Source: Aestuariibaculum lutulentum (GTDB lineage Bacteria; Bacteroidota; Bacteroidia; Flavobacteriales; Flavobacteriaceae). Taken from it: a stretch of DNA of 64,000 bases. Numbering within the stretch: position 1 is the stretch's first letter; every line of letters begins with the position of its first letter. The notes below the pieces were generated by a model. It saw only the letters and a list, made by a program, of their open reading frames with translations. It made no database searches and had not been told where the DNA came from. Made by a program: the position numbers and the translations under genes. Shown here piece by piece: positions 42,969 through 52,546 of the stretch. The stretch covers positions 347,501-411,500 of the forward strand of contig NZ_CP136709.1 of the NCBI RefSeq assembly GCF_032926325.1, written 5' to 3'.

Positions 42969-44879
42969 ATGACAAAAGGAAATATTAATGTTTCGGTTGA
43001 AAACATCTTCCCGCTCATTAAAAAATTCTTATACAGCGACCACGAAATCTTTTTACGTGAATTAATAAGTAATGGTACCGATGCCACTTTAAAATTAAAA
43101 CACCTTACCAGTATAGGTGAGTCAACTTCAGAATATGGCAACCCACAAATTGAAGTTAAAATAGACAAAGAAGGAAAAAAACTTCACATTATCGATCAAG
43201 GTATTGGTATGAGTGCTGAAGAAGTTGAGAAATACATCAACCAGGTAGCATTCTCTGGTGCTGAAGAGTTTTTAGACAAATACAAAGATTCTGCTAAAGA
43301 TTCTGGTATTATTGGTCACTTTGGTTTAGGATTCTACTCAGCATTTATGGTGGCTGAAAAAGTGGAAATCATCACTAAATCTCATACTGGTGCACCTGCT
43401 GCACACTGGACCTGTGATGGTTCTCCTGAATTTACTTTAGAAGAAGGAACTAAAGAAGACAGAGGAACAGAAATTATTCTTCACATTGCTGAAGATTCTA
43501 CCGAATTCCTTGAAGAATCTCGTATTCGTGAGTTACTTTTAAAATACAACAAGTTCATGCCTATTCCAATTAAATTTGGAACTAAGGAAGTAAACGATCC
43601 TGAGCATGAACCTGCAACCATTACCGATAAAGACGGTAAAGAAACTAAAGAGCCACACAGAAAAATTACAGTTGATAATATTATCAACAACCCAAACCCG
43701 GCATGGACAAAGCAACCAACCGATTTAGAAGACGAGGATTATAAAAACTTCTACCGTGAGTTGTACCCAATGCAGTTTGAAGATCCGTTATTCCACATTC
43801 ATTTAAATGTAGATTATCCGTTTAACTTAACAGGTATTTTATACTTCCCTAAGTTAGGACAGGATATGAATATCCAAAGAGATAAAATTCAGTTATACCA
43901 AAATCAGGTGTTCGTAACCGATAATGTTGAAGGTATAGTGCCTGAATTCTTAACGATGTTACGTGGTGTTATTGATTCGCCTGACATTCCATTAAACGTT
44001 TCGCGTTCGTACTTACAGGCTGACGGTGCCGTTAAAAAGATTTCATCGTACATTACCCGTAAAGTTGCCGATAAATTAAAATCCTTATTCAACAATAACC
44101 GTGAAGATTTTGAAGCGAAATGGAACGACATTAAAGTGGTAATTGAATACGGTATGCTTTCTGAAGAAAAATTCTTCGAAAAAGCCGATGCATTTGCTTT
44201 ATACCCAACGGTGGATGGAACGTATTACACTTACGAAGAGCTTTACAATAAAATTAAAGCAAACCAAACCGATAAAGATGGTAAGTTAGTGGTGCTTTAT
44301 GCCTCAAATACCGATGCACAACACAGTTATATTGAAGCTGCCAAAGCGAAAAACTATGAGGTTCTGTTATTAGATTCTCCAATTGTTTCGCATTTAATCC
44401 AAAAACTGGAAACCACTAAAGAAAACATTTCTTTTGCACGTGTAGATGGTGACCACATCGATAATTTAATTAAGAAAGATGAAACTACAATTTCTAAATT
44501 AGATGACGACCAGAAGAAAGTTTTAGATGAATTATTAAAAGAAGTTATTCCTTCTGAAAAATTCATGGTACAATTAGAAGCTATGGACAGTAATGCATCG
44601 CCTTTTATTATCACGCAACCGGAATTTATGCGTCGTATGAAAGAAATGCAGGCTACCGGAGGTGGCGGTATGAACATGTTTGGTAACATGCCAGAAATGT
44701 ACAACTTAGTTGTTAACACCAACTCCGATTTAGTTAGCGATATTTTAAACAAAGGTGATAAAGCCGAACAAGAACGCTTAATTAACCAAAGTTTAGATTT
44801 AGCACGTTTATCTCAAGGTCTATTAAAAGGTGAAGAACTAACAAACTTCATTAAACGCAGCTACGAGATTTTAAAGTAA
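42969..44879 (+). CDS. htpG: Molecular chaperone HtpG (Hsp90)
   Basis: A 636-residue Hsp90 homologue. The N-terminal ATP site has FLRELISNGTDATLK (the NxxDA motif, here SNGTDA), then IIDQGIGMSAEEV, GHFGLGFYSAFMVA and the middle-domain Arg region LNVSRSYLQ. The canonical NxSDA is changed to NGTDA, a conservative change seen in Bacteroidota proteins. A Gly/Met-rich insertion (TGGGGMNMFGNMPEMYN) occurs in the C-terminal domain. It stands alone between terminators. No heat-shock operator was recognised. Confidence 0.96.
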   Translation: MTKGNINVSVENIFPLIKKFLYSDHEIFLRELISNGTDATLKLKHLTSIGESTSEYGNPQIEVKIDKEGKKLHIIDQGIGMSAEEVEKYINQVAFSGAEEFLDKYKDSAKDSGIIGHFGLGFYSAFMVAEKVEIITKSHTGAPAAHWTCDGSPEFTLEEGTKEDRGTEIILHIAEDSTEFLEESRIRELLLKYNKFMPIPIKFGTKEVNDPEHEPATITDKDGKETKEPHRKITVDNIINNPNPAWTKQPTDLEDEDYKNFYRELYPMQFEDPLFHIHLNVDYPFNLTGILYFPKLGQDMNIQRDKIQLYQNQVFVTDNVEGIVPEFLTMLRGVIDSPDIPLNVSRSYLQADGAVKKISSYITRKVADKLKSLFNNNREDFEAKWNDIKVVIEYGMLSEEKFFEKADAFALYPTVDGTYYTYEELYNKIKANQTDKDGKLVVLYASNTDAQHSYIEAAKAKNYEVLLLDSPIVSHLIQKLETTKENISFARVDGDHIDNLIKKDETTISKLDDDQKKVLDELLKEVIPSEKFMVQLEAMDSNASPFIITQPEFMRRMKEMQATGGGGMNMFGNMPEMYNLVVNTNSDLVSDILNKGDKAEQERLINQSLDLARLSQGLLKGEELTNFIKRSYEILK

Positions 44880-44905
44880 TTTCACTTTTACTTTTTATAT
44901 AAAGG

Positions 44906-44938
44906 AAACCACTTTACAAATGTAAAGTGGTTTTTTTA
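44906..44938 (+). terminator. Terminator after htpG
   Basis: AAACCACTTTACA pairs with TGTAAAGTGGTTT (13 perfect bp) with a 2-base apical loop that would open to more, followed by T residues. One of the strongest hairpins in the window. Confidence 0.88.
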
Positions 44939-45032
44939 TACCTCAACCCTACAAACAACCTACTCATTAACAGATAAATACTACATTTTTACTTATCTTT
45001 AGCGTAGCACTAACCTTTAAACAACTTCTTCT

Positions 45033-45920
45033 ATGGCGCTACACATCAATAATTTAAGTAAAACGTATTCAAACGGAGTACAAGCCCTAAAAAACGTCAC
45101 CTTAACCATTCCGCAAGGTATGTTTGGACTACTTGGACCTAACGGAGCAGGAAAATCCTCATTAATGCGAACCTTAGCCACTTTACAACAAGCCGATTCA
45201 GGTTCTGTGACACTTAACGATATTGATGTATTAAAAGAAAAAGATAAAGTGAGGAAAATATTAGGGTATTTACCTCAGGAATTTGGGGTATACCCGAAAA
45301 TTAGCTCGTACAACATGCTTTCTCATATTGCCGCTTTAAAGGGCATTTCAAATAAAGGTGAACGAAAAGATTTAGTGGAATCCTTACTTCAAAAAACAAA
45401 CCTGTGGGATGTTCGAAATAAAAGTTTAGGCACCTATTCCGGAGGAATGAAACAGCGCTTTGGTATTGCACAAGCTCTCATTGGCGACCCTCGATTAATT
45501 ATAGTTGATGAACCTACAGCTGGATTAGACCCTGCTGAACGTGTGCGTTTTCATAATCTTTTAAGTGAAATTGGCGAAAACACCATTGTTATCCTATCCA
45601 CCCACATTGTAGACGATGTTTCAAACTTATGCAGCAATATGGCTATAATATGTTTAGGCGAAGTCGTTTTACAAGGAAACCCTATTGCTTTAACTCAGGA
45701 AGTAAAAGGAAAAATCTGGAAGAAAGCCATTGAAAAATCAGATTTAGAACAGTATAAAACAGATCTTCAGGTGATTTCGACTCACCTGAAAAGCGGACAA
45801 ACTATTATTCATGTGTTAAGTGATGTACAACCTGACGCTACTTTTGAATCGAGCCCTGCTAATTTAGAAGATGTCTATTTTTCAGAAATCTCATCTCGTA
45901 TCGATTCTGCTTTAGCATAA
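45033..45920 (+). CDS. ABC transporter ATP-binding protein
   Basis: A 295-residue ATPase. Walker A is GPNGAGKSS (near residue 34), signature TYSGGMKQRFG, Walker B LIIVDEPTAGLDPAERV, then the switch His in LSTHIVDDVS. The C-terminal 80 residues form a small added domain. It is followed 22 bases later by a permease fused to an M1 aminopeptidase, so the two form a transporter whose cargo may be peptides or an envelope component. This gene pair is common in Bacteroidota, but no substrate is known to me. Confidence 0.9.
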   Translation: MALHINNLSKTYSNGVQALKNVTLTIPQGMFGLLGPNGAGKSSLMRTLATLQQADSGSVTLNDIDVLKEKDKVRKILGYLPQEFGVYPKISSYNMLSHIAALKGISNKGERKDLVESLLQKTNLWDVRNKSLGTYSGGMKQRFGIAQALIGDPRLIIVDEPTAGLDPAERVRFHNLLSEIGENTIVILSTHIVDDVSNLCSNMAIICLGEVVLQGNPIALTQEVKGKIWKKAIEKSDLEQYKTDLQVISTHLKSGQTIIHVLSDVQPDATFESSPANLEDVYFSEISSRIDSALA

Positions 45921-45942
45921 TTAATCCTTAAAACTTTGTATT

Positions 45943-48900
45943 ATGTTTAAAGAAATCTTTTTATTCGAGATTAAGTACAGATTTAAAAGACCTGCTACTT
46001 GGGCCTATTTTGGCATCCTGTTAGTTTTCGGTCTTATTCTGGCTATTGGAGGTAACGGGCCAGCTTCAGAGAAAGTTTTTGTAAACTCACCTATTGCCAT
46101 TGCCAGAATGTTATGTGTGGTAAGCATTTTTGGAACCATGTTATCCAGCGCAATTCTTGGAGTACCTGTTTACAGAGATATCGAACACAAAACCGAAAAC
46201 TATTACTTCTCCTACCCAATAACCGAAAAAGGCTATATTTTAGGTCGGTTTTTAGGTTCATTATTCACTTTGTTTTTTGTTGGTTTTGGTCTTCATCTGG
46301 GACTTATTATTGGTTTTGCCATTGGCCCTTTTGCCGGGTATGTGGAAGCCGACAGGTTTACAACTCTTAATTTATGGAGTTATATTCAACCAACACTCAC
46401 ATTATACTGGGCTAACTTTTTATTTACAGGAAGCATCTTCTTTACACTGGTTAGTATCACAAAAAAAGTTATGCTTGCGTATGCTGGTGGAGCTGTATTA
46501 TTCATAACCTATTTGGTGACACTTACCTTAACCCAAGACATTGAAAACAAAGATTTGGTAAGTATCCTCGACCCCTTTGGACTTTCAGCATTTAGCAATA
46601 TAACACAATACTGGACTCCAGAAGAACAGAATACCTTAACTGTGCCGTTCTCCTCCAGTCTTTTACTTTGGAACAGATTACTATGGGTTGGTATTGGCTT
46701 ACTGGCGTTTACCTTTGCTTTATTTAAATTCGATTTTCAGAAATTCCTGAATAAAAACTATGACGCTAAAAAGAAGAAAACAGAAGATTTAGCAGAAACA
46801 AATAACTCTGCAGAACTTACAAAAATCCCTAAAGTGAGTAAAGTATATTCGGCCAGTTTAAACTTTAAACTACTATTTAGTCTGGCCTTTATGGAAATAA
46901 AAAACATTATTAGAGACCATTTCTTTAAAGCCATTTTAATTGCTGCCGTTGCTTTTTTACTGTTCGATGCCTGGTATGGCTTTCCTGTTTACGGCACACC
47001 ATCACTACCACTCACCTATTATATGTTAGAAGTTAAAGATTTTAATTTCATCGTTTTAATCTTTGTTCTTATTGTATTCATGACCGGCGAAGTAATACAC
47101 AGGGAGCAACATGTTAATTACAATCAGATTTTTGGAGCACTCCCCATCCCAAATAGAATAATTTACGGATCAAAATTTATTGCTTTGGTCATTATAAGTT
47201 TTCTTCTGGTAAATTTAGTTTTAGTCAGCGGGGTACTTACTCAAATCCTTAAAGGTTATTTCAACTTTGAATTCGACAAATACTTTATTGACTTATATTT
47301 AATTGAATTCCCAAAATACATCACCTTTGTTATGCTTGCTTTTTTTGTGCATTCTTTGGTTACCAAAAAGTTTTTAGGGCATGTTATTGCCATAGCCATC
47401 TGGGCACTTTTATTTGGTTTGAATGCATTAGCCGATGTCGATAACAATTTATACCTATACAGCTATGCCCCACGCTATACAGTCTCTGACATGAATGGCT
47501 TTGGACACTTCGGAACTGCTTTATTCTGGTTTAGAACGTATTGGCTGGCCTGCGGAAGTGTGCTTGTTGTTATAGGGTATTTATACTGGATTCGCGGTAC
47601 GGATTCTGGTATAAAAACAAGATGGCAAATATTAAAAGACAGATTAAACCTTAAAACTGTTGGAACATTTGTCGTTCTATTTATCGTTTTTATAGGCTCC
47701 GGAGCGTTTATAAACTATAACACCAAAACCATAAACCATTATAAAACCAAAGATCAAGGCACTTTGGCACAAGCTAATTATGAAAAAGAGCTCAGCAAAT
47801 ACGATAAAATCGCGCAACCCAAAGTTATTGATGTCAAATTAACTGCTGATTTATATCCCGAAGAAAGAAAAGCTAAAATTAAGGTGGACTACATACTGGT
47901 TAACAAAACCAATGAAATTATTGATTCATTACATTTAAACTGGGGCGCCGAAGGTTTAATAAAAAAAGAAGTCAATACATTTACCTTAAATGGAGTGAAC
48001 CCAAAACTTGGTCATCGGTATGATGACTACGGCTACGAAATATATGTCTTCAATAGTCCTTTAAAACCTCATGACACTATACACATGACTCTGGAAGTCA
48101 CCGGAAAATACAAAGGCTTCCCCAATGAAGGTACAGGGTCGGATATTGTATACAATGGTACGTTTTTAAACAATGACTTTTTCCCGTCATTCGGATATAG
48201 TGCCAATAGTGAAATTACAGGGGATCTTGATCGCAAAAAACACGATTTACCAATTAAAGATTATCAGTTACCAGAACAAACCGACCCTTGGGGAACCAGT
48301 AATCTGTTATTTAACGATGACGCCGATTATATAACTTTTGAAGGCACCGTAAGCACTGCTCCAGACCAAATTGCTATTTTACCTGGAAACCTTCAAAAGG
48401 AATGGGAAGAAAACGGAAGAAAATACTACTCCTACAAAATGCGGGGCGAATTAGATTTCTTCTACAATATTTCATCTGCAAATTACAGCGTTCATGAAGA
48501 CGAATGGATTGGCAGCTCTGGTGAAAAAGTAATTATCCAGATTTTTCACCATCCGACACATACCTACAACATTGACCGGTTTGTAAAAGGCGTTAAAAAG
48601 TCTATGGACTATTTCTCAAAAAACTACGGTCCTTACCAATACCGCCAAATGCGTATTTTGGAATTTCCGCGCTATTCAACCTTTGCGCAATCTTTTCCTA
48701 ATACCGTTCCCTACGCCGAAAGTTTTGGTTGGGTGGGCGATTTTAGCGATCCCAACGATTTGGATTACCTGTTTACCGTTACTGCGCACGAAGTCGCACA
48801 TCAATGGTGGGCACATCAAATAACCCCATCGGCAACCAGAGGCTCCAATCAAATTTCAGAATCTATGGCAGAATATTCTTCTCTAATGGTGATGAAAAAT

Positions 48901-49593
48901 GAATATGGAGTAGATGCGATGCAAAAATTCTTAAAAAGGGAATTAGATACGTATTTAAGAAGACGAGCAAATGAAAGTAAATTTGAAAAAACATTACTTG
49001 ATAACGATAATCAACAATACGTTTGGTATCAAAAAGGCGGCCTTATTTTATATGCACTTCAGGATTTAATTGGTGAAGACAATTTAAATAAAGGTTTCAA
49101 AGCCTATACAGAAGCGGCTCGTTTTCGTCCGGAAGCACCATTTACCACAACTACAGAATGGTATAACTATATGAAATCGGTAACACCAGATTCTTTACAA
49201 TATTACCTAAGCGACAGTTTTGAGAACATTACGCTTTATAACAACAAAATTTCAAGTGCAACGTATAAGAAAACAAATGATAACACGTATGAAGTTACAC
49301 TTGATATTGAAAGTTCTAAAAATTATTTCGATGGTAATGGTAAACTTTTAAAAACCGGAGACAAACCCAATATTCTAGAAATTGGAATTTTCAATTCAGA
49401 CACAATTAATGCTAATGGTATGACCATTAAATCTCCCATTATGCTTAAAAAAATGTGGATTGCACCCGGACATTCAACTTTGAAATTTACAACAACTAAA
49501 ATTCCTGTTAAAGCCGGCATTGATCCTTACAATAAAATGATTGACAGAATACCTGACGATAATTTAAAACCTATAGAAGAAATAACAGATTAA
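45943..49593 (+). CDS. ABC-2 permease fused to M1 family aminopeptidase
   Basis: A 1216-residue fusion. The first 600 residues have two sets of hydrophobic segments (residues about 15-260 and 310-560), an ABC-2 permease-like fold doubled. After a last membrane segment near 575-590 comes an extracytoplasmic region ending in an M1 metallopeptidase: HEVAHQWWAH (949-958) with the third zinc ligand in SESMAEY (Glu 973). The spacing HExxH-X19-E is one longer than the classical X18, as also seen in this fused subfamily. The peptidase would face the periplasm. A role in importing or trimming peptides is a guess; the fusion is known from related genomes. Confidence 0.88.
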   Translation: MFKEIFLFEIKYRFKRPATWAYFGILLVFGLILAIGGNGPASEKVFVNSPIAIARMLCVVSIFGTMLSSAILGVPVYRDIEHKTENYYFSYPITEKGYILGRFLGSLFTLFFVGFGLHLGLIIGFAIGPFAGYVEADRFTTLNLWSYIQPTLTLYWANFLFTGSIFFTLVSITKKVMLAYAGGAVLFITYLVTLTLTQDIENKDLVSILDPFGLSAFSNITQYWTPEEQNTLTVPFSSSLLLWNRLLWVGIGLLAFTFALFKFDFQKFLNKNYDAKKKKTEDLAETNNSAELTKIPKVSKVYSASLNFKLLFSLAFMEIKNIIRDHFFKAILIAAVAFLLFDAWYGFPVYGTPSLPLTYYMLEVKDFNFIVLIFVLIVFMTGEVIHREQHVNYNQIFGALPIPNRIIYGSKFIALVIISFLLVNLVLVSGVLTQILKGYFNFEFDKYFIDLYLIEFPKYITFVMLAFFVHSLVTKKFLGHVIAIAIWALLFGLNALADVDNNLYLYSYAPRYTVSDMNGFGHFGTALFWFRTYWLACGSVLVVIGYLYWIRGTDSGIKTRWQILKDRLNLKTVGTFVVLFIVFIGSGAFINYNTKTINHYKTKDQGTLAQANYEKELSKYDKIAQPKVIDVKLTADLYPEERKAKIKVDYILVNKTNEIIDSLHLNWGAEGLIKKEVNTFTLNGVNPKLGHRYDDYGYEIYVFNSPLKPHDTIHMTLEVTGKYKGFPNEGTGSDIVYNGTFLNNDFFPSFGYSANSEITGDLDRKKHDLPIKDYQLPEQTDPWGTSNLLFNDDADYITFEGTVSTAPDQIAILPGNLQKEWEENGRKYYSYKMRGELDFFYNISSANYSVHEDEWIGSSGEKVIIQIFHHPTHTYNIDRFVKGVKKSMDYFSKNYGPYQYRQMRILEFPRYSTFAQSFPNTVPYAESFGWVGDFSDPNDLDYLFTVTAHEVAHQWWAHQITPSATRGSNQISESMAEYSSLMVMKNEYGVDAMQKFLKRELDTYLRRRANESKFEKTLLDNDNQQYVWYQKGGLILYALQDLIGEDNLNKGFKAYTEAARFRPEAPFTTTTEWYNYMKSVTPDSLQYYLSDSFENITLYNNKISSATYKKTNDNTYEVTLDIESSKNYFDGNGKLLKTGDKPNILEIGIFNSDTINANGMTIKSPIMLKKMWIAPGHSTLKFTTTKIPVKAGIDPYNKMIDRIPDDNLKPIEEITD

Positions 49594-49719
49594 AAATTAT
49601 GGTCTGTTTTTAATAAAAATAAGTCTTTTGATAATTTATAACATTTCATTAACTTATAAATGTCAAAATTGGCAAGACATTTGAAAGATATAGAGAATAA
49701 CTTTTAAATACATTGAGAT

Positions 49720-50397
49720 ATGTCATTACTAAAAACCATGTTACCAATAACCATAATAGCAACACTTTTCACTTCTTGTAACTCTATTAAAACAACAACC
49801 TACTGGGTTAACAGTGTAAAAACAGACTGTAGCGCTGGAGCAGGAAAAATGCAGTGTTTACAGGTTTATAAAGGCGTTGATGTTGACAAAGCAACCTGGA
49901 GTTCGTTTTATGCACCTATTGAGGGCTTTGAATTTGAATTCGGATATTTTCAAAAAATTGAAGTTACCGAAACGCAATTAGACCCCAAAGATGTTCCTGC
50001 CGATGCCTCTTCAATTAAATATAAGTTAGTTAAAGTTTTAGAAAAAAAACAGGATCCTAAAATGACTCTAAACGACATCTGGATGGTGACAGGCATCAAT
50101 GGTTCTCCTATTGCTAAATCCAGACAAACACCTAATTTGGAAATCAACATTGCTAAAATGCAGATTTCAGGAACCGATGGTTGTAATAATTTCACCGGAG
50201 AAATTAAAAATATTACAGCCAGAAATATAGAATTCGGGCCCATTGCTTCAACACGTAAAATGTGCATGGATATGACTATTCCTAATCAATTTAACAAAGC
50301 ATTGAACGTATCGGTAAGCTATAAAAAAGAAAATTTAACACTAACTTTTTATGATGCTAATGGCAATGAAACACTTGCACTTAAAAAGGTAGACTAA
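49720..50397 (+). CDS. Lipoprotein with DUF4377 and META domains
   Basis: A 225-residue exported lipoprotein. MSLLKTMLPITIIATLFTSC is a signal with a lipobox (lipidated Cys 20). DUF4377 is recognisable in YWVNSVKTDCSAGAGKMQCL and the following 60 residues. The META domain (about 125-222) has ISGTDGCNNFTGEIKNI and IASTRKMCMDM. In HslJ-type proteins META relates to heat or novobiocin tolerance in enterobacteria; what it does here is unknown. The gene follows the ABC/M1 operon after 126 bases, and the FKBP lipoprotein starts 37 bases after it. Confidence 0.82.
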   Translation: MSLLKTMLPITIIATLFTSCNSIKTTTYWVNSVKTDCSAGAGKMQCLQVYKGVDVDKATWSSFYAPIEGFEFEFGYFQKIEVTETQLDPKDVPADASSIKYKLVKVLEKKQDPKMTLNDIWMVTGINGSPIAKSRQTPNLEINIAKMQISGTDGCNNFTGEIKNITARNIEFGPIASTRKMCMDMTIPNQFNKALNVSVSYKKENLTLTFYDANGNETLALKKVD

Positions 50398-50412
50398 AAC
50401 ATTTAGTTCTTT

Positions 50413-50420
50413 TATATTTG
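50413..50420 (+). promoter_or_regulatory. -7 promoter box for the FKBP gene
   Basis: TATATTTG matches TAnnTTTG, with the ATG only 14 bases downstream, so the leader would be about 8 bases. The gene may thus be expressed apart from the META gene. Confidence 0.5.
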
Positions 50421-50434
50421 TCCTAAAAAATTCT

Positions 50435-51265
50435 ATGAAAAAATTATTTGCATTAGCTACGGCATTCATCTTTTTTATGTCTTGTAGCAGTGATGATCCT
50501 GTGGATTACAGTCTTCAAAATGATGAAGAAATTCAGGCTTACATTACAGAAAACAATTTAAATGCTGAAAAAACAGCTACAGGCTTGTACTACGTTATTG
50601 ATGAACAAGGTACCGGAGAAATGCCCGAGAACGCCACAGACCGTGTTAAAGTCATTTACAAAGGTTACTTTACTAACGGGGAGGTTTTTGATGAAAGCAC
50701 AGAAGGTGCTTCTTTTCTACTTCAATATGTTATTCCAGGTTTTGCTGAAGGATTAACAAAATTTAATGAAGGTGGACGCGGTAAATTATTAATTCCGTCG
50801 CATTTAGCTTACGGAAGTAATAAATATAATGATATTCCTGGGGGATCAGTTATCATTTTTGATATTGAATTGGTTTATGTGAACTATAAAACTGAAAACG
50901 ACATTCAAATTCAGGAATATTTAACCGAAAATGAAATAATAGCTCAAAGCACAGATTCAGGTTTATATTATACAATCACAGAGGAAGGAACCGGCGCTTA
51001 CCCTACCTCAACAGACAATGTTACTATTACCTATTCAGGTTACTTACTTAATGGTGAAATATTTGGTGAATCAACTGTTTCCGGCGAATCATTCGATTTA
51101 GACAAAGTAATTGAAGGGTTTACAGAAGGCATTCCATATTTTAAAGAAGGTAGTAAAGGAACACTTTTTATTCCAGCCCACTTAGGTTATGGTAATTTCG
51201 ATAATTATCCAATACCTGGTGGTTCTGTTTTAATTTTTGACATTGAATTAAAGTCTATTAATTAA
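50435..51265 (+). CDS. Lipoprotein with two FKBP-type peptidyl-prolyl isomerase domains
   Basis: A 276-residue lipoprotein: the signal MKKLFALATAFIFFMSCSSD has a lipobox. Two tandem FKBP domains follow, about 35-147 and 150-275. Domain 1 has VKVIYKGYFTNGEVFDES, VIPGFAEGL and IPSHLAYGS; domain 2 has VTITYSGYLLNGEIFGES, VIEGFTEGI and IPAHLGYGN. The pattern GxxFDxS is kept as FDES in domain 1 but is FGES in domain 2, so domain 2 may bind rather than catalyse. FKBP enzymes speed cis/trans turns at proline; periplasmic folding is a fair inference. A bidirectional terminator follows. Confidence 0.88.
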   Translation: MKKLFALATAFIFFMSCSSDDPVDYSLQNDEEIQAYITENNLNAEKTATGLYYVIDEQGTGEMPENATDRVKVIYKGYFTNGEVFDESTEGASFLLQYVIPGFAEGLTKFNEGGRGKLLIPSHLAYGSNKYNDIPGGSVIIFDIELVYVNYKTENDIQIQEYLTENEIIAQSTDSGLYYTITEEGTGAYPTSTDNVTITYSGYLLNGEIFGESTVSGESFDLDKVIEGFTEGIPYFKEGSKGTLFIPAHLGYGNFDNYPIPGGSVLIFDIELKSIN

Positions 51266-51292
51266 AACAAAAAGAATTACCACTAAAAATTT

Positions 51293-51325
51293 AAAAGTCA
51301 CCTTATAAATTTAAGGTGACTTTTT
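51293..51325. terminator. Bidirectional terminator between FKBP gene and beta-propeller lipoprotein gene
   Basis: AAAAGTCACCTT pairs with AAGGTGACTTTT around an 8-base loop, with A- and T-runs on the two sides. Confidence 0.85.
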
Positions 51326-51363
51326 ACTTTAGTATACAAACAATACAAGAGTTGTTCTAAGCA

Positions 51364-52395
51364 TTAGAAATCAATTGTTACAGAACTTGCTCCTGGAACG
51401 GAAGTTGAATACATAGGAGCATAATTACCACTACTCACAGGCATTTCAAAAATCAATAATTTTTGCTGTGCACGCTCCGCTACAAAAATAGCCTGTTTAG
51501 CAGGACTTACTGCAACGTCTACTGGATTACCTAATTCAGTCATATCCCCTTCTATTCTTATTTGGTCTTCCATAGGAATTATTCCACTATCCATCGCCGC
51601 CATAAACTTATTAGAAAATTCATTAATGATAACCAATGCTCCGTCATCGGGAACAGCAGCAGAACCTATATCGGTTAACACCATGGTATCTGTCATGGCA
51701 TCATAATCCAAACCATGCGTGCGTATTAAACCCTCAATTGACACTTTAGCACTATACATTAAATCGCCGCTTTTAGCATTATGAAAATCTTTAAAGTACA
51801 CCAGATTACTGGACACGTCTTCAATAGCCCATAAATCTTTACCATTTACATGCACATCCCAGACTTCAAAGCCAACATTGTATTGTCTGAAATCTGAAAT
51901 AACATCTTCATTCACATGATAACTCACCAATTTACCAGGAGTTACATCATCTACAACTACTACTTTATTATTATATAATGCAGAGCCTCTGCCATTTTCG
52001 AATGTTGAAGGGCCCATTGCTGTAGGCATTATCTCATCGCCATCCATGGTTTGCGAAATATGTGATAAAGTTACCAAAGCTTTATCTGATCGATTTACCT
52101 GATAAATAGCATCTCTATTAACATCATACTCGACCCCGTCGGCATCCATATAAGGCAAGCTTAAAGACTTCATACTTGGCATTTCCAAACTTTCCTGAAT
52201 ATCGAAAACACTTAACTTTCCTGAATTATTTGAAGAAACATAAACAGAATGTCCTTTCATTTTTTCAGACATCTTAAGTGTTTTATTTGCCATGCTATTA
52301 TAATCATCCATAGTTGAGGTATCTACAGATTCATCTTGGCAATTAGTAAGTGTTAAGGCTAAAAAGCCACATGTGAATAATTGAATTGTTTTCAT
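51364..52395 (-). CDS. Putative beta-propeller lipoprotein of unknown function
   Basis: A 343-residue exported lipoprotein: MKTIQLFTCGFLALTLTNCQ is a signal with the lipidated Cys at 19. The mature part shows repeats of about 40-45 residues with patterns such as GHSVYVSSNNSGKLSVFDI, NVGFEVWDVHVNGKDLWAIE and NPVDVAVSPAKQAIFVAERA, which suggests a six- or seven-bladed propeller like lactonase or YncE-type proteins. No catalytic residues could be identified, and no family is named with confidence. The gene converges on the FKBP gene and diverges from the MOSC gene; the 150 bases between the latter two likely hold both promoters. Confidence 0.65.
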   Translation of the reverse strand: MKTIQLFTCGFLALTLTNCQDESVDTSTMDDYNSMANKTLKMSEKMKGHSVYVSSNNSGKLSVFDIQESLEMPSMKSLSLPYMDADGVEYDVNRDAIYQVNRSDKALVTLSHISQTMDGDEIMPTAMGPSTFENGRGSALYNNKVVVVDDVTPGKLVSYHVNEDVISDFRQYNVGFEVWDVHVNGKDLWAIEDVSSNLVYFKDFHNAKSGDLMYSAKVSIEGLIRTHGLDYDAMTDTMVLTDIGSAAVPDDGALVIINEFSNKFMAAMDSGIIPMEDQIRIEGDMTELGNPVDVAVSPAKQAIFVAERAQQKLLIFEMPVSSGNYAPMYSTSVPGASSVTIDF

Positions 52396-52546
52396 AATTT
52401 ATAATTTAGTGGATTAATGACTATTTCAATATTCGGGGCTTTGGCGAGACTTACGAAAAAAAGGAAAGTGTGGTTTTTAAATTCTGCATATTTTTTTCAA
52501 CGAGCAATTTTTAATACCTTTATGTGTATCAGCAAAAGTGTCTTAC

